From an uncultured Collinsella sp. (lineage in GTDB: Bacteria; Actinomycetota; Coriobacteriia; Coriobacteriales; Coriobacteriaceae), in contig UQPF01000005.1 of the NCBI GenBank assembly GCA_900542905.1, positions 1 through 64,000 on the forward strand: a stretch of DNA of 64,000 nt, written 5' to 3'. The notes beneath the pieces are model-generated. The model did no database searches and was not told where the DNA came from. It saw nothing but the letters and a program-made list of their open reading frames with translations. Position 1 is the first letter of the stretch; every line of letters starts with the position of its first letter. This document shows, piece by piece, positions 59,392-64,000 of this stretch. The position numbers and the translations under genes were made by a program.

Positions 59392-61845
59392 TTACATCAA
59401 ATCATAGGCGTCGACGTCAACGCTCACGCTCACGCCGCGCACGGAGCCCACCTCTTTGAGGCAGGCGTCGATATCATCAGAGACATGGTACCCTACCGGC
59501 GACTTTACAAGCAGATGGAAGCGGTAACGGTCCTTGGCTCTCTCGATTACACACGAAGCCGGGCCCAGCACCTGCGGCACGGCGCTCCCTGCCCGTAAAA
59601 AGTCGGGCCCGGCGGCATGCCAGCGGCGCTTGAGGAGCTTCCCGATGCGCCCGATGTAGTCCTGCGCGTCATCCGCGTTCGCCGACCACACCAGGATGTT
59701 GACCAGACGCACGAATGGCGGATACAGAGCGTCACGACGTTGGTCCAGGTCGTAGTCGGTAAAGATCGAGCGGTCGTGCTCGGCGACGGCGCGAATGACC
59801 GGGTCCTCGGGCAGGTAGGTCTGGATGATGACCTCGCCGGGGCGATCACCGCGACCGGCGCGGCCCGCCACTTGTTCCAGCAGATCGTAAGCGCGCTCCC
59901 CTGCCCTAAAATCGGGCAGCTTGAGGGCAAAGTCGGCATTGACTACGCCTACCAGCGTAACCTCGGGAAAATCGAGACCTTTGGCGATCATTTGCGTGCC
60001 CAGCAGCACGGCGCAATCGGCGGCGTCGAACTGCTCGAGCAGCTTTTTGTGCGCGTCCTTGCCGCGCGTGGAATCGGCATCCATGCGAATAATGGCGACG
60101 TCCTCGGGCAGCATCTGATGAAGCGCGTCCTCGATCTGCTGGGTGCCCAGGCCCATTTTTGCCAGGTAACGGCTACCGCATTTGGGGCAGCGACTCGTGG
60201 GCGCCGGATACGGTTGTACGCGCCACGACGAGCCGCAGGTGTGGCACTGCAGCGTGTGCGTGCGCTCGTGGTACGTGAGCGCGGTGGAGCAGTGGTTGCA
60301 GGTGGGCACGCAGCCGCACTCGCGGCACATCAGGAAGGGAGCAAAGCCGCGACGATTATGCAGGAGCACGGCCTTCTCGCGACGCTCGACCACGCGCTCG
60401 AGGCCTTCCATCAGGGGTTTTGAGAACATGGAGCGGCTGCCGTGCGAAAACTCGCGGCGCAGGTCGGCGATTCGGACCGTAGGTAGGACGGCGTGTCCCG
60501 GGCGCTCGGGCATCTCGACACGCGTCCAGGTGGCGCCGTTGTACGTGCCGTGGCAGCAGCGGTCGAGGGCCTCGGCTGAGGGCGTGGCCGACCCCAGCAC
60601 AAGCGGACAACGATAGCGGCGCGCCATCTCCGCCGCCACCTCACGCGCATGGTAGCGCGGGCTGGAGCCCTGTTTGTAGCTGGTCTCGTGCTCCTCGTCG
60701 ATAATGATGAGGCCCAGGTCGCTGAGCGGGCAAAAGAGCGCCGAACGCGCACCGACAACCACGCGGGCCGCACCGCTCGCAACCATGTCCCACTGGTCCA
60801 GACGCTCACCGGCCGAAAGACGCGAATGGAACACCGCGACTGTCTCGCCAAAGCGCGAGCGGAAGCGGCCGACGGTCTGGGCCGTCAGCGAGATCTCGGG
60901 GACGAGCACACAGGCCGAACGGCCGGCTGCCAACACGCGCTCGATGGCAGAGAGGTAGACCTCGGTTTTGCCGGAACCGGTGACGCCATCGACGAGCACC
61001 ACATCGCCATGGGCGTCCAGACGGGCGCGCTCAATCTGCGCGAGCGCCCGCTGCTGACCGTTGGTGAGCGCCACCGGTGCTTTACCACTAGCAGAAGATA
61101 GCGTGGTCTGCTCGCTGCAGCCACGCCATGCACGGCGCTCCTCCACCACTACGACGCCGCGTTTTTCGAGCGCCTTGATAGTCGCCGACATGCTGTTGTA
61201 AAGCAGGTTGAGGTCGCGTGTCGTGACCGGACCGCACTGGAGCGCCTCGATAAGCTGACGCTGACGAACCGCGGTTTTGGGCGGCGTATAGTCGAAGCCC
61301 TCGGGCGTAAGCATGACCCAACGGTTTTGGATGGGTTTGACGGCAGGGCGCTCGACAGTCCACACGCCGTCGTCGCTTTTGACCACGCGCGGGCTTCCAC
61401 CCGGTGGCAAGAACAGGCGCAGGCACTCGGAAAGCGTCGCGACGTACTCGCGGCTCATCCAGCGCGCAATACGGGCAGCCTCGGCACTAAAAAGCGGTTT
61501 GCTGAGAATCGCCTCGACGGGCTTGATGCGCGCAGGATCGAGGGCGTTGTTGCCTTGCAGGTCGCTCAACTCGGGCGCTATATCGACGATATAGCCCGCG
61601 GCCGCGCGGTTGCCAAAGTGGACCAGGACCGTGGATCCGATCTGCGCCTCGTTGGCAAGGGGTTGAGGAATGCCGTAGGCAAACGGCTCGGACAGTGCAC
61701 GCGTCGGGATGTCGAGGACTACGTTCGCATAGGCGGCGACGGGTTCGGGTGCGGGCTCGGGCTGCGCCGAGGCGGCGGCAGGAGCCGCGGATTTCGGAGC
61801 TTCCTCCGGATCCGGCGAACCAAACAGCGAAAGTTGCTCGGCCAT
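59392..61845 (-). CDS. priA: Primosomal replication restart helicase PriA
   Basis: PriA (817 aa) reloads the replicative helicase at stalled forks. An N-terminal DNA-binding domain begins at about residue 45 (VVLDIPTRALSEPFAYGIP). The helicase core has DGVTGSGKTEVYLSAI, IIDEEHETSYKQGSSPRYHA, and a zinc-binding segment with CRECGCVPTCNHC and CHTCGSSW plus SRCPKCGS. C-terminal VAGRAGRGDRPGEV is motif VI. The ATG at 61845 has GGGAGG ten bases upstream. The first 40 residues are Ala/Pro/Glu-rich and not conserved. Confidence 0.96.
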   Translation of the reverse strand: MAEQLSLFGSPDPEEAPKSAAPAAASAQPEPAPEPVAAYANVVLDIPTRALSEPFAYGIPQPLANEAQIGSTVLVHFGNRAAAGYIVDIAPELSDLQGNNALDPARIKPVEAILSKPLFSAEAARIARWMSREYVATLSECLRLFLPPGGSPRVVKSDDGVWTVERPAVKPIQNRWVMLTPEGFDYTPPKTAVRQRQLIEALQCGPVTTRDLNLLYNSMSATIKALEKRGVVVVEERRAWRGCSEQTTLSSASGKAPVALTNGQQRALAQIERARLDAHGDVVLVDGVTGSGKTEVYLSAIERVLAAGRSACVLVPEISLTAQTVGRFRSRFGETVAVFHSRLSAGERLDQWDMVASGAARVVVGARSALFCPLSDLGLIIIDEEHETSYKQGSSPRYHAREVAAEMARRYRCPLVLGSATPSAEALDRCCHGTYNGATWTRVEMPERPGHAVLPTVRIADLRREFSHGSRSMFSKPLMEGLERVVERREKAVLLHNRRGFAPFLMCRECGCVPTCNHCSTALTYHERTHTLQCHTCGSSWRVQPYPAPTSRCPKCGSRYLAKMGLGTQQIEDALHQMLPEDVAIIRMDADSTRGKDAHKKLLEQFDAADCAVLLGTQMIAKGLDFPEVTLVGVVNADFALKLPDFRAGERAYDLLEQVAGRAGRGDRPGEVIIQTYLPEDPVIRAVAEHDRSIFTDYDLDQRRDALYPPFVRLVNILVWSANADDAQDYIGRIGKLLKRRWHAAGPDFLRAGSAVPQVLGPASCVIERAKDRYRFHLLVKSPVGYHVSDDIDACLKEVGSVRGVSVSVDVDAYDLM

Positions 61846-61886
61846 GGCCCCAGCACCTCCCATCCCATTCGTCTACAGAAACAAGA

Positions 61887-61910
61887 ACCCCGCTCAGGAT
61901 GAACGGGGCT
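61887..61910 (-). terminator. Possible terminator of gltX
   Basis: CCCCG and CGGGG form a short stem on the minus strand, followed by TTCTTGTTTCTG. It is weak but correctly placed 25 bases after the gltX stop. Confidence 0.4.
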
Positions 61911-61934
61911 CGGATACAAACGTTTGCGCAGCTG

Positions 61935-63410
61935 CTACAGCGCCATCGTGCGGGCGCGATCGATGCGCGCCAGGCAGTCGTCGCGGCCGACGAGCGCCAT
62001 GGTCTCGCCCAGCGGAGGGCTCACCATGTTGCCGCAGACGGCGACGCGCACGGCCTGGAACACCACGCGCTTCTTAAGGTCCATCTGCTCGGGCAGCGGC
62101 TCAAGCGCGGCGTCGATGTTGGCGGCCGTCCACTCGTCCACGCCCTCGAGCGCGGCCTTGGCGGCGTCCAGAATGGCACCCATGCCCTCCTTGGCCAGGC
62201 CCTTGTTGACGGACTTCTCGTCATACTCGAGCGTCTCGGCCGTGGCAAAGATGGGAGCGGCGACGGTCACGGCGTCGGCCGGCATCTTGGTGCGCGGCTT
62301 GACGATGGCAGCGAGCGCGTCGATCCAATCCTCGCCGTACTCGACATTGCCCTCGATGAGGCCCGCCTCGTGCAGCTCGGGGACCATGACCTCGTCGGCA
62401 AACTGGGCGTCGGACATGCCGTTGATGTACTCGGCATTGACCCAGTCGAGCTTCTTGGGGTCGAAAGTCGCCGGGTTCTTGGAGATGCGGTCGAGCGAGA
62501 ACTTGCTGGCCAGGACATCGCGCGGGATGATCGTGGTCTCGCCGTCGAGCGACCAGCCGAGCAGCGCCAGGTAATTGACGAAGGCGTCGGACAGGTAGCC
62601 GGCGTCGCGGTACTCCTCCACCGAGGTGGCGCCGTGGCGCTTGGAGAGCTTCTTGCCGTCGGCGCCCAGAATCATGGAGATGTGGGCGAACGTGGGCACG
62701 GGCGCGCCGAGGGCCTCGTAGACCATGACCTGACGCGGGGTGTTGGAAAGGTGGTCGTCGCCGCGGATGACGTGGGTGATCTTCATCATGGCGTCGTCGA
62801 CGACGGTCGCGAAGTTATACGTGGGCGTGCCGTCGGAGCGGAAGATGACGAAGTCATCGAGCTCCTTGGCGTCGAAGGTCACCTCGCCGTGGACGGCGTC
62901 GTGGATGACGACGTCGCCGCGGTCCTCGGGCACCTTGATGCGCAGGACGTAGGACTCGCCGGCCTCGATGCGGCGGCGGGCCTCCTCGGGATCAAGATCG
63001 CGGCAGCGGCGCTGATAGCCCTGGAAGGGGTCCTTGCGCTCCTGCGCGGCCTTGCGGTCGGCGTCGAGCTGCTCCTTGGTGCAGAAGCAGGGATAGGCCT
63101 TGCCCTCGTCCCAGAGCTTCTGGGCGGCCTGCTTGTACAGGTCCAGGCGCTCGGTCTGCGCGTAGGGGCCATAGTCGCCACCCACCTCGGGACCCTCGTC
63201 CCAATCCAGGCCCAGCCAACGCATGGCGCGCAGGATGATCTGCGTGTTCTCGTCGGTGGAGCGGGTGGGGTCGGTGTCGTCGATGCGCAGGATGAACGTG
63301 CCGCCGTTTGCACGGGCGAAAGCCCAGTTATAGATAGCGGTGCGGGCGCCGCCAATGTGCAGCTTGCCCGTCGGTGAGGGTGCAAAGCGGACGCGAACGT
63401 CTGATGCCAT
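61935..63410 (-). CDS. gltX: Glutamyl-tRNA synthetase
   Basis: A 491-aa class I aminoacyl-tRNA synthetase. VRVRFAPSPTGKLHIGGART carries the HIGH-type motif, KKLSKRHGA is the KMSKS motif, and a Cys-containing segment (YPCFCTKEQ) is present. The anticodon-binding C-terminal domain follows. Whether it charges only tRNA-Glu or also tRNA-Gln cannot be decided here. The ATG at 63410 has GAGGAG seven bases upstream; a longer frame was rejected. Confidence 0.96.
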   Translation of the reverse strand: MASDVRVRFAPSPTGKLHIGGARTAIYNWAFARANGGTFILRIDDTDPTRSTDENTQIILRAMRWLGLDWDEGPEVGGDYGPYAQTERLDLYKQAAQKLWDEGKAYPCFCTKEQLDADRKAAQERKDPFQGYQRRCRDLDPEEARRRIEAGESYVLRIKVPEDRGDVVIHDAVHGEVTFDAKELDDFVIFRSDGTPTYNFATVVDDAMMKITHVIRGDDHLSNTPRQVMVYEALGAPVPTFAHISMILGADGKKLSKRHGATSVEEYRDAGYLSDAFVNYLALLGWSLDGETTIIPRDVLASKFSLDRISKNPATFDPKKLDWVNAEYINGMSDAQFADEVMVPELHEAGLIEGNVEYGEDWIDALAAIVKPRTKMPADAVTVAAPIFATAETLEYDEKSVNKGLAKEGMGAILDAAKAALEGVDEWTAANIDAALEPLPEQMDLKKRVVFQAVRVAVCGNMVSPPLGETMALVGRDDCLARIDRARTMAL

Positions 63411-63490
63411 GGAAATCTCCTCGATTGCAGGATGGATGTCTAACCGCACCAGTATAAAGCATCAAAGCAACCTCCGCACAAAGGGCACCG

Positions 63491-63588
63491 ACCTACTCAT
63501 TGGGGACAGACTTAAATGATCAGTCTTTGGGCAACCTGTCGACACTTAGGTAAGGCCGATCATTTAAGTCTGTCCCCAATGAGTAGGT
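63491..63588. repeat. Perfect 31-bp inverted repeat between gltX and metK
   Basis: The arms 63491-63521 and 63558-63588 are exact complements (ACCTACTCATTGGGGACAGA... and its reverse) around a 36-base loop. It lies in the divergent intergenic region, upstream of both genes. Confidence 0.92.
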
Positions 63589-63620
63589 GCGGAAAGGGTG
63601 TGAATGTTTGATTTACGCGC

Positions 63621-63671
63621 TATGATGTGCCCTTGCATAGAGAGCCCGGCGGAATGGTAACGGTCGCCGGG
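63621..63671 (+). promoter_or_regulatory. metK promoter -10 and leader hairpin
   Basis: TATGAT (63621-63626) is a good -10; its -35 is poor. The leader then forms a 7-bp GC stem, CCCGGCG (63645-63651) with CGCCGGG (63665-63671), followed nearby by TTTTT. This could be an attenuator. I see no match to a standard SAM riboswitch. Confidence 0.45.
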
Positions 63672-63693
63672 ACACGTTTTTGAAAGGACAATC

Positions 63694-64000
63694 ATGTCAG
63701 AAGAACTTCGTTCCATCCCGCCCCAACACGGGTCCTTTGTTTTTACGTCGGAGTCGGTGACCGAAGGTCATCCCGATAAGATCGCTGACCAGATCAGCGA
63801 CGCCGTCCTCGACGCAATCCTCGCCAAAGAAATAGAGCTGCAGGAGCAGGGCTACATCGCCCCCAACGGCGTGCCGGCCAACGTGGAGAACGTCCGCTGC
63901 GCATGCGAGACACTCGTGACCACCGGCACCGTCATCGTCGCCGGCGAGATTCGCACCCAGGCCTACGTCGACGTACAGGAAATCGCCCGCGGCGTTATCC
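63694..64000 (+). CDS. metK: S-adenosylmethionine synthetase (partial, cut by the window end)
   Basis: The first 102 codons of MetK, which makes SAM from methionine and ATP. FTSESVTEGHPDKIADQISD (about 18-37) is the N-terminal signature with the ATP-binding His and metal-binding Asp. The middle CACETLVTTGTVIVAGEI also matches. GAAAGGA lies seven bases upstream of the ATG. A short insertion-like stretch (IELQEQGYIAPNGVPANVEN) lies between those blocks. The gene continues beyond 64000. Confidence 0.96.
   Translation, partial: MSEELRSIPPQHGSFVFTSESVTEGHPDKIADQISDAVLDAILAKEIELQEQGYIAPNGVPANVENVRCACETLVTTGTVIVAGEIRTQAYVDVQEIARGVI

Noticed and set aside
63601..63693. A standard SAM riboswitch before metK.
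   Set aside because: The leader is under 75 bases from the likely -10 to the start codon and lacks the conserved cores of SAM-I, SAM-II or SAM-IV that I can recall; only a simple hairpin is supported.

Overview
The window reads as a chromosomal segment of a high-GC member of the class Coriobacteriia, most like Collinsella (Actinomycetota). The basis is the combination of a GlgC/GlgD glycogen cluster, a LoaP-headed capsule locus, strong GGAGG-type ribosome sites and GC-rich housekeeping genes. The genus is an inference; no rRNA or marker comparison could be run. The right edge cuts metK. No CRISPR array or rRNA operon was seen.

Layout. (1) 165-17546: tRNA-Pro, then a long block of minus-strand housekeeping genes, many joined by ATGA overlaps: coaBC, a zinc-ribbon protein, a Nif3-like protein, cysteine desulfurase, rpe, gpsA, plsY, der, a PDZ/radical-SAM DUF512 protein, ispH, plsC, cmk, a pseudouridine synthase, scpB, scpA, an M50 protease, a small membrane protein and an ABC-F ATPase. 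(2) 17430-20656: a tRNA island with two tandem tRNA-Ala(GGC) loci, a CAT-anticodon tRNA, tRNA-Val(CAC) and an AbiEi/Vsr-like protein; the tRNA-Ala unit and a long palindromic element beside it are duplicated. (3) 20795-28700: accessory, partly AT-rich and visibly decayed. It holds a DUF3825 protein, a dCTP-deaminase-like domain fused to membrane helices, small unknowns, the 3' end of a broken ugd, an unrecognised three-gene cassette, a truncated EEP-family gene and a ruined IS1595-like element. (4) 28717-40124: a capsule/exopolysaccharide operon, transcribed leftward from a LoaP antiterminator through a priming transferase, GT2, GT4, an EpsG-like polymerase and a flippase, and ending in a decoration module (two LicD proteins, a class V aminotransferase, a GNAT protein and a cytidylyltransferase-oxidoreductase fusion). 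(5) 40901-42387: a third tRNA-Ala, thiamine pyrophosphokinase and a HAD hydrolase. (6) 42722-55724, plus strand: glgB, glgP, glgC, glgD, glgA and a giant GH13-GH77 fusion, apparently sharing a LacI-type operator. (7) 55813-64000: an FmdB-like protein, then rsmB, fmt, def, priA and gltX on the minus strand, and metK on the plus strand.

How the parts work together. The glycogen genes cover ADP-glucose synthesis (GlgC, GlgD), elongation (GlgA), branching (GlgB), phosphorolysis (GlgP) and glucan remodelling or debranching (the GH13-GH77 fusion). GlgA and GlgB both carry long Lys/Ala/Thr-rich tails. The capsule operon has the parts of a Wzx/Wzy-type pathway and ends in genes that could make and attach an unusual CDP-activated, aminated phospho-substituent. 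The two strongest candidates for undescribed biology are that decoration module and the three-gene cassette at 24194-26212 (a Cys-His-Asp peptidase-like protein, an unknown 300-residue protein and a four-helix membrane protein).
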